The notes: generated by a model not told the origin, from the sequence alone. 64,000 nucleotides of DNA from Pseudomonas sp. FP1742 (GCF_030687145.1 NZ_CP117460.1:6386001-6450000), one strand, 5' to 3'. Shown: positions 8,794 through 19,179, counted from the first letter of the stretch. Program-made: numbers and translations.

Positions 8794-9932
8794 GGTGTGG
8801 CCTCCTGCACAGTGTTGGTGGCAGGTTTGGCCAGGGGTTTCACCGAGTCCTCGGCATTGATGTTGCGCCGCTCAAGGTAAGCCTGGACTGCGCTCAACGT
8901 ACCGGTCAGATCCGGGGTGACCACCGTGACCGGCTGCTTGCTCAACTCGCCCACCTGCTCCAGCATGATTCTGCTCTGAGGGTTGTCCGGGTTGAAGTTG
9001 CCCTTGAGCACGTCCCGCGCCTCGGTCAGCGCCTGGGTGTAGACGGCAGCCTGACCATTGAGTGCGGCCCACTGCGCCTGCTCCAGCGCCAGGCTCAGGG
9101 CCAGACGTACCTGGCTCAGGCTCTGCCCTGCCAGCAACGGACGAACATTCTTGTCGGCGTTGAAGTCGATGCGGATATAACGCGAGATCTGATCCCACCA
9201 TTGCGCCCAGCGACTGGCCCCGTCGCCATCGGCCGTCAGGCCCATCAGGGATTCGCCACGGTCCTTGTACTCGGGCGCCAGCTCGGTGAGGTTGATCACT
9301 TGATCGCGCAAGGCACCCAGGCGCAGGAACAACCCGGTGCGATCCGGCTGTTGGGTACTGCGCAGGGCGACCAGGGTTTTGGCTACTTGCTCGCGGGCAG
9401 CGAAGGAGCCCGGGTCGTTCTGTTCACGGAGAATCTCATCGGCACCCTGCACCAGGGCCTGGGCGCTGCTGATGTCCTGCAACGCCGACAGACGCAGGCT
9501 GGCCAGACGCAGCAAATGCTCAGCCTCGGCCAGACGCCAATCCTTGCGGCTGGCACCGAGGACGGTTTCCAGACGCTGATTCAAGCGTTGCTGATCGCCC
9601 TGAAGTTGAATGACCAGGCGACTGCGCGCATCGAGCTCTTCGGCGGCAGGCATTTGTTCGAGGCGAGCGGTCAGACGCTGCTCGTTGAGCTTCAGGCTCT
9701 GTGCCTGATCGTTCAACGCCTGTACCTGACTCAACTGTTGCAGGTTATTGGCTTGCAGGTGACGCACCTGCCAGACTCCCCAACCGCCCACGGCAACACC
9801 GGCAGCGCCCAACAGCAGCGCGACGATTGCCAGCCCATTGCCTCGGCGCTGCTCAGCAGCAGGTGAAGGAGTTTCAACCGGTGCATCAAATACCGGCTGG
9901 ACGTCATCTTTAGGCAAGGCTGTTTCGCTCAC
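8790..9932 (-). CDS. hemX: HemX, uroporphyrinogen-III C-methyltransferase-like membrane protein
   Basis: A 380-residue protein with a short proline-rich cytoplasmic tail, one transmembrane helix (about 32-55, GLAIVALLLGAAGVAVGGWG) and a long periplasmic coiled-coil region (about 60-130). It lacks the SAM-binding tetrapyrrole methylase domain, so the methyltransferase label often attached to this family is misleading. It follows hemD by 16 bases and overlaps hemY by four, and is inferred to work with HemY in organising heme synthesis at the membrane. Confidence 0.9.
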   Translation of the reverse strand: MSETALPKDDVQPVFDAPVETPSPAAEQRRGNGLAIVALLLGAAGVAVGGWGVWQVRHLQANNLQQLSQVQALNDQAQSLKLNEQRLTARLEQMPAAEELDARSRLVIQLQGDQQRLNQRLETVLGASRKDWRLAEAEHLLRLASLRLSALQDISSAQALVQGADEILREQNDPGSFAAREQVAKTLVALRSTQQPDRTGLFLRLGALRDQVINLTELAPEYKDRGESLMGLTADGDGASRWAQWWDQISRYIRIDFNADKNVRPLLAGQSLSQVRLALSLALEQAQWAALNGQAAVYTQALTEARDVLKGNFNPDNPQSRIMLEQVGELSKQPVTVVTPDLTGTLSAVQAYLERRNINAEDSVKPLAKPATNTVQEATP

Positions 9933-9948
9933 GTATCCATCCTTTGCA

Positions 9949-10716
9949 TTAGAAAACGGGCACGGGGTGCTCCCGTAACGCCGTCAGCAAGGCCGCGGCG
10001 CTGGCGCCACGACAATCCACAACTGTTTGGGCCCCGGCGGCACGTGCCAGCTCGGCGACCCTGGGGCTTGGAACAAACAACGGCAACCGCGCCATGAGCG
10101 GCCAGGCATCGCCGGCCAATCGGTGCAGGTGCTCAAAACCCTGTCCACTGCTGACCACCAGCCCATTCAAGCGTTCCGCTTCGATCCGCTGAGGCAGCAC
10201 CGCTGGCGGGTACTGCGGCAAACCACGCCGGTACAACTCCAGATACTCGACACTAGCACCAAGCTCGCGCAAACGCTCAGCCAGCAGTTCGCGCCCACCC
10301 TCGCCGCGCATGATCAGCACCCGTGCGTCGGGTCGAGCGACAGCCTCGCGCAACCGTGGAAGTTCAAGCAAGGCTTCGCTGTCATCGCCATCGGCCGGGA
10401 AGCTCACATCCAGCCCGTTAACCTCAAGGATTTGCGCCGTCGCCGCGCCCACGCTGAACCACCTCAGGACCGGTGGTTGCGGCCAGAACTGTTCAAGCAA
10501 ATCGACAGCGATTCTGGCGGCCGGTTTGCTGACCACGATTACCGCGCAATAGCGGTCCAGGGCCTGAATCACTTCGCGCATTGTGTCAGAGGCAGGAATC
10601 GGCTCAATGTCCAAAAGCGGCAAGCTGCTACTGAAAACCCGCGCTTCGGCCAGCACACGCGCAAGCGCCGCCGACTCCTCTGCCGGACGTGTCAGCAGCA
10701 GGCGCCAACCGGTCAC
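9949..10716 (-). CDS. hemD: Uroporphyrinogen-III synthase
   Basis: A 255-residue HEM4-family enzyme that cyclises hydroxymethylbilane with inversion of ring D to uroporphyrinogen III, the branch point to heme, siroheme and cobalamin. The family is poorly conserved, but the N-terminal [16 protein letters not shown], the central [13 protein letters not shown] and the C-terminal [11 protein letters not shown] are characteristic two-domain elements. The operon position after hemC, with a four-base overlap of start and stop, makes the identity secure. Confidence 0.93.
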   Translation of the reverse strand: MTGWRLLLTRPAEESAALARVLAEARVFSSSLPLLDIEPIPASDTMREVIQALDRYCAVIVVSKPAARIAVDLLEQFWPQPPVLRWFSVGAATAQILEVNGLDVSFPADGDDSEALLELPRLREAVARPDARVLIMRGEGGRELLAERLRELGASVEYLELYRRGLPQYPPAVLPQRIEAERLNGLVVSSGQGFEHLHRLAGDAWPLMARLPLFVPSPRVAELARAAGAQTVVDCRGASAAALLTALREHPVPVF

Positions 10717-11654
10717 TCGTGACCTGCCTCGCCATAGACTGCCTTGAGGATGTCGGCGGCGCCCTGGCTCAGCAGGTCTTCGGCCACTTGCACACCCAAT
10801 GCCTCGGCATCGCTACGTGGCGCACGGGCCTCGGCGCTGAGCAGCAGGCCGCCGCTCGGATCACCCACCAAACCGCGCAGCCAGATCTGCTCGCCTTCAA
10901 GCACGGCGTAGCAGGCGATCGGCACCTGGCAGCCGCCATTCAAATGTTTGTTGAGGGCACGTTCGGCGGTCACGCGGATGGCCGTATCCTGATGATGCAG
11001 CGGCTCGAGCAGCGCATGAATTTCAGTGTCGGCGCTACGGCACTCGATACCGACCGCGCCCTGGCCACCGGCCGGCAGGCTGTCATCGACACTGATCGCC
11101 GAAGTGATGCGGCCCTCGAAGCCCAAACGAATCAAACCCGCCGCGGCGAGGATGATGGCGTCGTATTCACCGGCATCGAGTTTGGCCAGGCGCGTGTTGA
11201 CGTTGCCGCGCAGGAAGCGGATTTGCAGATCCGGGCGACGGGTCAGCAACTGAGCCTGGCGGCGCAGGCTGGAGGTGCCGACGATGCTGCCTGGCGGCAA
11301 CTCATCCAGACTGGAGTAAGTGTTGGAAACGAATGCGTCGCGCGGGTCTTCGCGCTCGCAGATGCAGAACAGACCGAGGCCTTCCGGGAAGTCCATCGGC
11401 ACGTCTTTCATCGAATGCACGGCGATGTCGGCTTCATTTTCCAGCAGCGCGGTTTCCAGCTCCTTGACGAACAGACCCTTGCCGCCGATTTTCGACAGGG
11501 GCGAATCGAGCAGCTTGTCGCCGCGGCTGACCATGGGCACCAGCGTCACGAGCAGGCCCGGATGGGCCTGTTCCAGACGAGCCTTGACGTATTCGGCCTG
11601 CCATAGGGCCAGAGCACTTTTGCGGGTGGCGATGCGGATTTCGCGAGAGGACAT
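10713..11654 (-). CDS. hemC: Porphobilinogen deaminase (hydroxymethylbilane synthase)
   Basis: A 313-residue cytoplasmic enzyme that polymerises four porphobilinogens to hydroxymethylbilane. The dipyrromethane cofactor cysteine is C242 in [11 protein letters not shown]. Substrate-binding arginines lie in [11 protein letters not shown] (127-137) and LRGNVNTRL (148-156), and [10 protein letters not shown] holds the catalytic aspartate near 84. First gene of hemC-hemD-hemX-hemY. The ATG at 11654 begins [13 protein letters not shown], the usual family start. It lies 127 bases downstream of algR on the same strand, as in other Pseudomonas. Confidence 0.96.
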   Translation of the reverse strand: MSSREIRIATRKSALALWQAEYVKARLEQAHPGLLVTLVPMVSRGDKLLDSPLSKIGGKGLFVKELETALLENEADIAVHSMKDVPMDFPEGLGLFCICEREDPRDAFVSNTYSSLDELPPGSIVGTSSLRRQAQLLTRRPDLQIRFLRGNVNTRLAKLDAGEYDAIILAAAGLIRLGFEGRITSAISVDDSLPAGGQGAVGIECRSADTEIHALLEPLHHQDTAIRVTAERALNKHLNGGCQVPIACYAVLEGEQIWLRGLVGDPSGGLLLSAEARAPRSDAEALGVQVAEDLLSQGAADILKAVYGEAGHE

Positions 11655-11781
11655 GGATCAATCCGTACTGAATAGATACGGCGGATAATAACAGCTCAGC
11701 CAAATCCACTTTGACTTGTATCAGAAACTGCATGGCCTCCCTGGCCTCAAGGTCCGGTGACAGGGTAGAAATCCGCCCTTG

Positions 11782-12528
11782 CTAAAGCTGTTGCATCATT
11801 TTGCGTACACCGGCCACATGGCGCCGGCTGACGATCAGGGCATCGCCGTTCAGGCCTTTGAGGAACAATTGGAAATGCCCCAAAGGCGTGCGCTGCAGCC
11901 GCTCAATGCGTTCACGGGCGACCAGTGCATTGCGGTGGATCCGCACGAAACGGTCGCCGAATTCGTCTTCAAGGGCTTTGAGTGGTTCATCGAGCAGTAC
12001 TTCGCCGCCTTCGTGGCGCAAGGTCACGTACTTGTGGTCGGCGATGAAATAGACCACCTGCCCCAACGGAATCAGCTCGATGCCTTTTCGGGTACGGGCG
12101 CTGATGTGGCTGCGTGGGCCGCTGCCGGTTTCGGCGGCAGGACGGGTCAGGGCCGCGAGTTGGGCGCGATTGGGGCGCTCGGCCTTCTTCAATGCTTCGT
12201 GTAACTGTTCTGTGCGCACGGGCTTCACCAGATAGCCCACGGCGCTGGCCTGCAGGGCTTCCACGGCAAATTCATCGGGCCCTGTGCAAAACACCACGGC
12301 GGGCGGGGTTTCGCGTTCGCACAATCGTGCCGCCACTTGCAGGCCATCGAGGCCCGGCATGCGGATATCGAGCAACACGATATCCGGTTTGTGGCTGTCG
12401 ATCAGTGCCAACGCCTCTTCGCCGTTCGTGGCGCTGGGCTCCAGGACGTTGTATCCCTCGAGTTCACCGACCATTCGGCTCAGGCGCTCGCGGGCCAAGG
12501 GTTCGTCATCAACGATCAGGACATTCAT
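11782..12528 (-). CDS. algR: AlgR, LytTR-type response regulator
   Basis: A 248-residue response regulator with an N-terminal receiver domain (1-115) and a C-terminal LytTR DNA-binding domain (about 140-245). The phosphoacceptor is D54 in VLLDIRMPGLDG, with D7/D8 and K102 (VKPVR) completing the active site. AlgR controls alginate, twitching motility and other virulence genes in P. aeruginosa. I start at MNVLIVDDEP (12528); the 11 residues upstream in frame are not part of the family. The sensor kinase gene algZ/fimS, normally directly upstream, is not here. Confidence 0.95.
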   Translation of the reverse strand: MNVLIVDDEPLARERLSRMVGELEGYNVLEPSATNGEEALALIDSHKPDIVLLDIRMPGLDGLQVAARLCERETPPAVVFCTGPDEFAVEALQASAVGYLVKPVRTEQLHEALKKAERPNRAQLAALTRPAAETGSGPRSHISARTRKGIELIPLGQVVYFIADHKYVTLRHEGGEVLLDEPLKALEDEFGDRFVRIHRNALVARERIERLQRTPLGHFQLFLKGLNGDALIVSRRHVAGVRKMMQQL

Positions 12529-12990
12529 ATTGCGCTGGATTCCTGCGTGAGTCTCGCACAAAGATAGCGTAGACAGGTGGAGTGACGTCCGTCACCGCGA
12601 TCCACGCTAAGACTAGCGCGAGGGCCAAAAAGTGCCGCGAGACCCGCGGCTAAATTTACATCTGCCGGGTCACTGACGGCCCAGGCCCGCGTTGGCGAGA
12701 CATCGCCGTAGGGTTTGCTGATACACAATATGAACACCCCTCTTCTTTCTATAGTCAGCCGCAGCATCGAGAAGTGCGCTGATCCTACTGTCCAACTGTA
12801 GACGGTTGCCGGGACGATATTGCTCAAATGAAAAATATCGTTGTGCAATTTCCACAAGGCTTGCTGCAAGTATGGGTCGCCATATGAGAAAAAAACGTAT
12901 CGACCAGCGTCAGCGACAGGCTTGGCAACCCTGTTATTATCCGCGACAGCGTTCCACACCACCTTTCTTCAAGCCGATACGAGCGAATTC
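12529..12990. other. algR-argH divergent intergenic region, algZ absent
   Basis: 462 bases separate the divergent starts of algR and argH. The longest frame on the minus strand has no similarity I can recognise to the AlgZ/FimS membrane or kinase domains and lacks hydrophobic helices. The region must hold both promoters. An A/T-rich TATTAT lies at 12935-12940, about 50 bases before the argH start. Confidence 0.6.
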
Positions 12991-14385
12991 ATGAGCACTG
13001 ACAAGACCAATCAGTCCTGGGGCGGCCGCTTCAGTGAACCCGTCGACGCCTTCGTCGCCCGCTTCACCGCCTCCGTCACCTTCGACCAGCGCCTGTATCG
13101 CCACGACATCATGGGTTCGATCGCCCACGCCACCATGCTGGCCAAGGTCGGCGTGCTGACCGATGCCGAGCGCGACAGCATCATCGATGGCCTCAAGACC
13201 ATCCAGGGGGAAATCGAGGCCGGCCAGTTCGACTGGCGCATCGACCTCGAAGACGTGCACATGAACATCGAGGCGCGCCTGACCGACCGCATCGGCGTGA
13301 CCGGTAAAAAACTGCATACCGGCCGCAGCCGTAACGACCAGGTGGCCACCGACATCCGCCTGTGGTTGCGTGACGAAATCGACCTGATCCTGAGCGAAAT
13401 CACCCGCCTGCAGAAAGGCTTGCTGGAGCAGGCCGAGCGCGAAGCCGGCAGCATCATGCCGGGCTTCACGCACCTGCAAACCGCGCAGCCGGTGACCTTC
13501 GGGCACCACATGCTGGCCTGGTTCGAAATGCTCAGCCGCGACTACGAGCGTCTGGTGGACTGCCGCAAGCGGACCAACCGCATGCCGCTGGGCAGCGCCG
13601 CGCTGGCCGGCACCACCTACCCGATCGACCGCGAGTACACCGCACAACTGCTGGGCTTCGACGCTGTCGGCGGTAACTCCCTGGATAACGTGTCCGATCG
13701 CGACTTCGCCATCGAATTCTGCTCGGCCGCGAGCATCGCGATGATGCACTTGTCGCGTTTCTCCGAAGAGCTGGTGCTGTGGACCAGCGCCCAGTTCCAA
13801 TTCATCGATCTGCCTGACCGTTTCTGCACCGGCAGCTCGATCATGCCGCAAAAGAAGAACCCGGATGTGCCGGAGCTGGTTCGCGGCAAGACTGGCCGGG
13901 TGTTCGGCGCTCTGATGGGCCTGCTGACCCTGATGAAAGGCCAGCCCCTGGCCTACAACAAGGACAACCAGGAAGACAAGGAACCGCTGTTCGACGCCGC
14001 CGACACCCTGCGCGACTCGCTGCGGGCCTTTGCCGACATGATCCCGGCGATCAAGCCCAAGCACGCGATGATGCGCGAAGCAGCCCTGCGCGGTTTCTCG
14101 ACCGCCACCGACCTGGCCGACTACCTGGTACGCCGCGGCTTGCCGTTCCGTGATTGCCACGAGATCGTTGGCCACGCGGTGAAATACGGCGTGGACAGCG
14201 GCAAGGACCTGGCGGAAATGAGCCTGGAAGAACTGCGCAAGTTCAGCGACCAGATCGAGCAGGACGTGTTTGCCGTGCTGACCCTGGAAGGCTCGGTTAA
14301 TGCCCGTGACCATATCGGCGGGACCGCGCCGGCACAGGTCAAGGCTGCCGTGGCTCGCGGCCAGGCGTTACTCGCCAGCCGCTGA
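12991..14385 (+). CDS. argH: Argininosuccinate lyase
   Basis: A 464-residue enzyme of the fumarase/aspartase superfamily that cleaves argininosuccinate to arginine and fumarate, the last step of arginine synthesis. The family signature [12 protein letters not shown] occupies 281-292, including the catalytic serine on the flexible loop. H161 in [10 protein letters not shown] (158-167) is the conserved histidine. I chose ATG 12991 ([14 protein letters not shown]). The longer in-frame extension upstream is low-quality sequence outside the family. Length is standard. Confidence 0.97.
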   Translation: MSTDKTNQSWGGRFSEPVDAFVARFTASVTFDQRLYRHDIMGSIAHATMLAKVGVLTDAERDSIIDGLKTIQGEIEAGQFDWRIDLEDVHMNIEARLTDRIGVTGKKLHTGRSRNDQVATDIRLWLRDEIDLILSEITRLQKGLLEQAEREAGSIMPGFTHLQTAQPVTFGHHMLAWFEMLSRDYERLVDCRKRTNRMPLGSAALAGTTYPIDREYTAQLLGFDAVGGNSLDNVSDRDFAIEFCSAASIAMMHLSRFSEELVLWTSAQFQFIDLPDRFCTGSSIMPQKKNPDVPELVRGKTGRVFGALMGLLTLMKGQPLAYNKDNQEDKEPLFDAADTLRDSLRAFADMIPAIKPKHAMMREAALRGFSTATDLADYLVRRGLPFRDCHEIVGHAVKYGVDSGKDLAEMSLEELRKFSDQIEQDVFAVLTLEGSVNARDHIGGTAPAQVKAAVARGQALLASR

Positions 14386-14390
14386 CAGCA

Positions 14391-14481
14391 TTGCGGGCAA
14401 GCCCGCTCCCACAAGAACCTCCGACTGGCCAAAATCCATGGCAGACAGAGAAACCTGTGGGAGCGGGCTTGCCCGCGATGA
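14391..14481. repeat. REPIN downstream of argH
   Basis: Inverted REP units (TGCGGGCAAGCCCGCTCCCA at 14392 and GTGGGAGCGGGCTTGCCCGC ending near 14477) fill most of the convergent gap between argH and the GST gene. Confidence 0.9.
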
Positions 14482-14504
14482 CTGACTTCAGAACATTACA
14501 AAAC

Positions 14505-15164
14505 CTACTTCTTCGACGCGATCATCGCCAGAAACGCGGGCATTGCTGCGTCCTTGTCCGCCGCAATTCGCTGCACGTTCGGATTCTGCCCCAGACGCTC
14601 CAGCAGCGCCTTGGCCGCCGGCATCTCAGCCAACGGATCGATATCGAACAGCTTCTGCGCCACGGCACAGGCCATCGGCACGCTGTACAGGAAATACAAA
14701 TCCGCAATACTGAGACGGTCGCCCGCCACGTAAGGGGCGAACTTGCCGTGCCTGCCCAGTGAGGCGAACCCCAGCAGCAACTCGGCCTTGGTCTTGTCCT
14801 TGATCGCTTCCGGCACTGACATGCCGAAAAACGCTTCGGGGTAGCAGGCGCGCGCCGGCAGTTCGATGTACAACTCGATTTCCTTGGCCAAAGCCAGCGC
14901 CTGCGCTCGCTCGAAGGGCTCGCTCGGCAGCAGCGGTGTGCCTTTCTGGCTCTGCTCGAGGTACTCGAGAATCACGCTGGTTTCGTTGACGAAACCCTGC
15001 TCGACGCCCAGTACCGGAACCTTGCCGCGCGGGCTGATGGCCAGCGACTCGGGGCTGGAGCCTGGGTAAAACGGCACTTCTTCAAACGACAGTCCCTTCT
15101 CCAGCAACGCCAGCTTGACCATGTTGTAGTAGTTGCTGACGCAAAATCCATAAAGCTTGAGCAT
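14505..15164 (-). CDS. Glutathione S-transferase family protein
   Basis: A 219-residue protein with an N-terminal thioredoxin-fold GST domain (1-80; SPRGKVPVLG at 44-53 holds the conserved cis-proline, NETSVILEYL the glutathione-binding acidic/serine pair) and an all-helical C-terminal domain (about 85-205, with the DRLSIADLYFLY capping motif). Likely conjugates or reduces small electrophiles in the cytoplasm. The substrate is unknown. I start at MLKLYGF (15164). The 26 upstream in-frame residues precede the thioredoxin fold and are not expected. Confidence 0.87.
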   Translation of the reverse strand: MLKLYGFCVSNYYNMVKLALLEKGLSFEEVPFYPGSSPESLAISPRGKVPVLGVEQGFVNETSVILEYLEQSQKGTPLLPSEPFERAQALALAKEIELYIELPARACYPEAFFGMSVPEAIKDKTKAELLLGFASLGRHGKFAPYVAGDRLSIADLYFLYSVPMACAVAQKLFDIDPLAEMPAAKALLERLGQNPNVQRIAADKDAAMPAFLAMIASKK

Positions 15165-15289
15165 TACATAGCCTCCAGGCCGTGCAGGGGGTTGGCAGCG
15201 CCAGTTATAGAACGCCCGGGCACTTCTTGCCAGCAGCATCACAGCGCTGAATGCAGGTAAACTGGCCGCCTTTCCTTGAGGAGCCTGCC

Positions 15290-15574
15290 ATGAGCGAGCA
15301 AAACGACATCGACAACGACGAAGAAGCGTTCACCGAAACGACGCTGATCGAAGCGATCGAGAACCAGATCGAAAGCGACAACCCGCCAGCCGCCAAGGCA
15401 ACCTTCAACAAGCTGACCCTGGTGGGTTACGAGCGGGAAGAAATCCTCAACTTGATGGCCCATGTGCTGGCGGTGGAAATCGACGCAATCCTCGAAGAAG
15501 ACCGCGCGTTCGATACCGAATGGTACGAAGCTGCGCTGCGCGCGCTGCCAGAGTTGCCGCCGGAAAAGCAATAA
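15290..15574 (+). CDS. Conserved small acidic protein, function unknown
   Basis: A 94-residue strongly acidic protein (MSEQNDIDNDEEAF...). The run FNKLTLVGYEREEILNLMAHVLAVEIDAIL suggests two amphipathic helices. No signal peptide or membrane span. GAGGAG lies five to ten bases before the ATG at 15290, supporting this start over an in-frame ATG 39 bases upstream. Codon use and coding bias match the neighbours. I do not recognise a named domain. It is divergent from the GST gene and may be a Pseudomonas-conserved hypothetical. Confidence 0.72.
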   Translation: MSEQNDIDNDEEAFTETTLIEAIENQIESDNPPAAKATFNKLTLVGYEREEILNLMAHVLAVEIDAILEEDRAFDTEWYEAALRALPELPPEKQ

Positions 15575-15598
15575 CCGAACAATTGCCTCACGCAATAC

Positions 15599-15690
15599 CT
15601 GTGGGAGCGAGCTTGCTCGCGAATAGGCCAGCACATCCAGCATCGATGTTGGCTGACACTCCGCTTTCGCGAGCAAGCCGGCTCCCACAC
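15599..15690. repeat. REPIN
   Basis: GTGGGAGCGAGCTTGCTCGC at 15601 and the inverse GCGAGCAAGCCGGCTCCCAC ending at 15688, each with one or two changes from the common REP sequence. Confidence 0.88.
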
Positions 15691-15879
15691 AGATTGTCAC
15701 CAATCAGTCCCGTCTTACCCCAGACCCTGACTACACTGGTAACCACCCCGACGTCCGCACCACCCACCGGGGAATGTTCCCAGAGGCGAAAAAACCCTGT
15801 TGCCAGCACTGGACATGCCTCACTGACGGGTTCACCTTAGGGGCGCTGTCGTCCAATTCCTAGAAAGTCTGGAGTCCTT

Positions 15880-16125
15880 ATGTCGCTTACCCCTGAGCTG
15901 GTTGCCGAACTGGAAATCCTCGCACTCTTCAACCTGGACAGTTCCCAGGAAGGTTTGAAAATTCATCAGACCGCTGCCCCCAAAGCCATTGCCGCCGCAC
16001 AAAGACTGTTCGAGAAAGAATTGATCACCCAGCCCGATGGCGGTTATCTGACCAGCCTGGGGCGTGACGCCGCACAAAATGTGCAGACCGTTCTCACCAT
16101 TCTGTCCGTCCAGGAAACTGCCTGA
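15880..16125 (+). CDS. TIGR02647 family protein
   Basis: An 81-residue protein matching my memory of the TIGR02647 family, small Pseudomonas/gammaproteobacterial proteins of unproven role, sometimes annotated as DNA-binding. The run HQTAAPKAIAAAQRLFEKEL followed by ITQPDGGYLTSLGRDAA looks like a winged-helix fold with a beta hairpin (DGGYLT). It precedes cyaA on the same strand by about 200 bases, but an imperfect hairpin lies between. Confidence 0.78.
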   Translation: MSLTPELVAELEILALFNLDSSQEGLKIHQTAAPKAIAAAQRLFEKELITQPDGGYLTSLGRDAAQNVQTVLTILSVQETA

Positions 16126-16138
16126 GCACCAGCGCATG

Positions 16139-16174
16139 GCCCACGGAAAGCTCTGTTACGGGATTTCCGCGGGC
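16139..16174 (+). terminator. Imperfect hairpin between the TIGR02647 gene and cyaA
   Basis: GCCCACGGAAA (16139-16149) pairs with TTTCCGCGGGC (16164-16174) except for one base. There is no T-run after it, so it may be a Rho-type or processing hairpin and not a classic terminator. Confidence 0.35.
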
Positions 16175-16332
16175 ACACTTGATTAGCAGCCCAGTTACCT
16201 GCCGTCGCCAAACGATAGAAATCTGACGCCAGGAAAACAAAATCAGCTTAAAAGTCCCGGGGCCGAGGCGCTAAACTGCCCCTCACCCTGAGCCCTTCTG
16301 CGTCCGAGCCCCGCGAGCCGGATTGAGCTGAC

Positions 16333-19179
16333 ATGACCCGCACCCATGAAATCCGCCCCGATCTGGACGAGGGAATCGACCGCAAGGTTCTCAGTCAGCT
16401 GCGCGCCCGTTTTCTGAAACTCAACGAGGGCCGCATGGCCCGCGCCCTGGAAGGATTGTCGACCCGCCAGCAAACGGTGCTGACCCTGTTGCCGCTGTTT
16501 TTCCACGTCAATCATCCGCTGTTGCCGGGTTACGTTTCGGGTAGCACCCCGGCCGGGTTGTCGAATTACGAACCCGACACCAACACCCTCGCCGAAGCCC
16601 AACGCCTGACCCGTTCGTTTTCCTACAAGCCGCGCCATGGCAGCAATCCGCCGCGGCCGATTCACGGCCTGTTCCTGATGGGCAGCCTCGGCACCCTGGC
16701 CCAGGCCGACCAGAGCGATATGGACGTGTGGGTCTGTCACGGCCCGGACTTGAGCGAAAGCGAGCTCACCGAACTGCGCAAAAAATGCCAGTTGCTGGAA
16801 ATCTGGGCCGCCAGCCAGGGTGCCGAGGCGCATTTTTTCCTGATCGATCCGGCCCGCTTCGTGCTCGGCGAGCGCGATACGCAGTTGAGCTCGGAAGACT
16901 GTGGCACCACCCAGCACTATCTGCTGCTGGACGAGTTCTACCGCACCGCGATCTGGCTGGCCGGACGCACTCCCATCTGGTGGTTGGTGCCGGTTTATGA
17001 AGAGGCCGCGTACAACCGTTACACCCACACGCTGCTTTCCAAGCGTTTCATCCGTGCCGACGAAACCCTGGACCTGGGGCATCTGGCGTACATCCCGCCG
17101 GGGGAATTCATCGGCGCCGGGCTCTGGCAGTTGTTCAAAGGCATCGAGTCACCATACAAATCGGTGCTCAAACTGCTGCTGACCGAGGTCTATGCCAGCG
17201 AGCACCCCAAGGTCCATTGCCTGAGCCTGCGTTACAAACAGGCGGTGTTTGCCAATCGGCTGGACCTCGATGAGCTGGACCCGTACATGGTGGTTTACCG
17301 GCGCATCGAGGAATACCTCACGGCCCGGGGCGAACCGGAGCGGCTGGAGCTGGTACGCCGCGCGCTGTACCTGAAAGTCAATCGCAAGCTCACCGGCAAT
17401 AGCGGTCGCACCCAGAGCTGGCAGCGTTCGTTGCTTGAGCGCCTGGCCCACGAATGGCATTGGGATCAGCGTCAGTTGGCGTTGCTCGACAGCCGCAGCC
17501 AGTGGAAAGTCCGCCAGGTCAGTGCCGAACGCCGGGCCTTGGTCGGCGAACTGAATTACAGCTACCGTTTCCTGACACAGTTTGCCCGCAACGAGCAAAC
17601 CGTCAGCCTGATCAACAAACGCGACCTCAATGTGCTGGGCAGGCGGCTGTACGCGGCCTTCGAGCGCAAGGCCGACAAGGTCGAATTCATCAACCCGGGC
17701 ATCGCCCCCGACCTGGCCGAAGACACCCTGACGCTGGTGCAAGCCCCGAACAAGAGAGAACCTGGGCAAACCCAATGGGGTTTGTACAATGGCAGCCTGA
17801 CCGCCCACGAGTGGGAGCACTTCGCGCCGATCAAGCGCAGCCGCCAGTTACTGGAACTGCTCACCTGGTGCCACCGTAACGGCGTGATCGACAGCAGCAC
17901 CCGCCTGGCCCTGCACCCCGGCACCAGCGATTTGAGCGAGTTCGAACTGTTCAACCTGCTCGGCAGCCTGCAACAAAGCATCGCCCTGCCCCTGGCCACC
18001 GTCGCCGAAGAGCCTTTGCTGCGTGCCAGCGTGCCGAGCGAAATACTGATTCTGGTGAACGTCGGCATCGATCCGCTCAAGCACCATCGCGACCTGAACA
18101 TCCTGATGACTACCGAGCGCACCGACTCCCTGAGCTACGCCGGTGTGCGGGAAAACCTGGTGCTGACCCTGGATCAGGTCACGCTCAATAGCTGGAACGA
18201 GGTGCTGGTCAGCCGCTTTGACGGCCCCCACGCCCTGCTCGACTGCCTGCGCGATTACCTCAACAACCTGCCCGACGGGCCACAGCAACCCAAGCTGCGG
18301 GTACGTTGCTTCTGCCACAACCGCGCGCAATTCATTGCCCGACGGGTCGAAGAAATTCTCGATACCGCGCAAAACCTGCTGCTGAGCAAACTCAATCATC
18401 GTTACCTGATTCAGGTCCAGCAGCATTACCACGTGCTGGAGCTGGTGCCCGGCCAGGTCAATCACGTGGCCCTCGACACGCTGCCGGCACTGTTTGACTA
18501 CCTCAGTGAAGAACTGGCCAGCTACAGCCCGCTGCATCTGGACCCGATGGCGCTGGAAGACCACGACTTGGCGCTGATCCTGCCCATGGGGCAACCCGAC
18601 TGCGTTCAGGTGTTCTACCGGATCAACGAACACCTGGCGGATCTGTATGTGCTGGATGAGTTCAATGCCTTGTGGCAGCAGCGCTTGCCCTATCACGACG
18701 AACAAAGCCTGCTGGTACCGCTGCAACGTTTCCTGCAATCGATCCAGTACCGGCGCGACGCCTTGCTGCCGATGGATGCCGCCCAGCCGCTGAGCCTGGA
18801 GACTTTGTATTACCAGTTGTTGCCTTCAGGCTCTGCGCGGGCACGTCGGGTCGAAGCCCGTCCGGCGCCGAAGACCCCGGTCAACAAACCGTTCTACGAC
18901 GTGCAAGCGATCGTCGGCAAAGCCGCACCGGGGCAGGTGCAGGTCACGTTGTATTGCAATCAGCGGGAATTTTCAGAGTTGGAACATGGCGACCAACTGT
19001 TCAGCGTGGTTGCCCGGGAAATCGTCGAGCAGCGCCGCGAGACCGAACGCTATCGCTGCTACATCACCGACCTGGACCTGTCGGGCCTGCTCGGTGATGG
19101 TCAGAGTTCAAGCCAGTTGTATCTGCGCTACAAGGCCGACCTGGAGCGCGCATTGAACGAGGCGCTCGAGCAGGTCTGA
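16333..19179 (+). CDS. cyaA: Class I adenylate cyclase
   Basis: A 948-residue class I (enterobacterial type) adenylate cyclase that makes cAMP from ATP and so feeds Crp/Vfr-type regulation. The N-terminal catalytic half contains FLMGSLGTLAQADQSDMDVW (about 115-134), the nucleotidyltransferase motif with the GS and D-x-D residues. The conserved EEAAYNRYTHTLLSKRF lies near 225. The C-terminal half is the regulatory region. Length is close to other Pseudomonas CyaA. Free-standing; the convergent rnk starts six bases past its stop. Confidence 0.95.
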   Translation: MTRTHEIRPDLDEGIDRKVLSQLRARFLKLNEGRMARALEGLSTRQQTVLTLLPLFFHVNHPLLPGYVSGSTPAGLSNYEPDTNTLAEAQRLTRSFSYKPRHGSNPPRPIHGLFLMGSLGTLAQADQSDMDVWVCHGPDLSESELTELRKKCQLLEIWAASQGAEAHFFLIDPARFVLGERDTQLSSEDCGTTQHYLLLDEFYRTAIWLAGRTPIWWLVPVYEEAAYNRYTHTLLSKRFIRADETLDLGHLAYIPPGEFIGAGLWQLFKGIESPYKSVLKLLLTEVYASEHPKVHCLSLRYKQAVFANRLDLDELDPYMVVYRRIEEYLTARGEPERLELVRRALYLKVNRKLTGNSGRTQSWQRSLLERLAHEWHWDQRQLALLDSRSQWKVRQVSAERRALVGELNYSYRFLTQFARNEQTVSLINKRDLNVLGRRLYAAFERKADKVEFINPGIAPDLAEDTLTLVQAPNKREPGQTQWGLYNGSLTAHEWEHFAPIKRSRQLLELLTWCHRNGVIDSSTRLALHPGTSDLSEFELFNLLGSLQQSIALPLATVAEEPLLRASVPSEILILVNVGIDPLKHHRDLNILMTTERTDSLSYAGVRENLVLTLDQVTLNSWNEVLVSRFDGPHALLDCLRDYLNNLPDGPQQPKLRVRCFCHNRAQFIARRVEEILDTAQNLLLSKLNHRYLIQVQQHYHVLELVPGQVNHVALDTLPALFDYLSEELASYSPLHLDPMALEDHDLALILPMGQPDCVQVFYRINEHLADLYVLDEFNALWQQRLPYHDEQSLLVPLQRFLQSIQYRRDALLPMDAAQPLSLETLYYQLLPSGSARARRVEARPAPKTPVNKPFYDVQAIVGKAAPGQVQVTLYCNQREFSELEHGDQLFSVVAREIVEQRRETERYRCYITDLDLSGLLGDGQSSSQLYLRYKADLERALNEALEQV

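Noticed and set aside
12525..12962. 145-codon minus-strand frame between algR and argH, considered as a remnant of algZ
   Set aside because: No hydrophobic helices and no kinase motifs (no H-box or N-box), and no resemblance to AlgZ. It looks like a chance frame.
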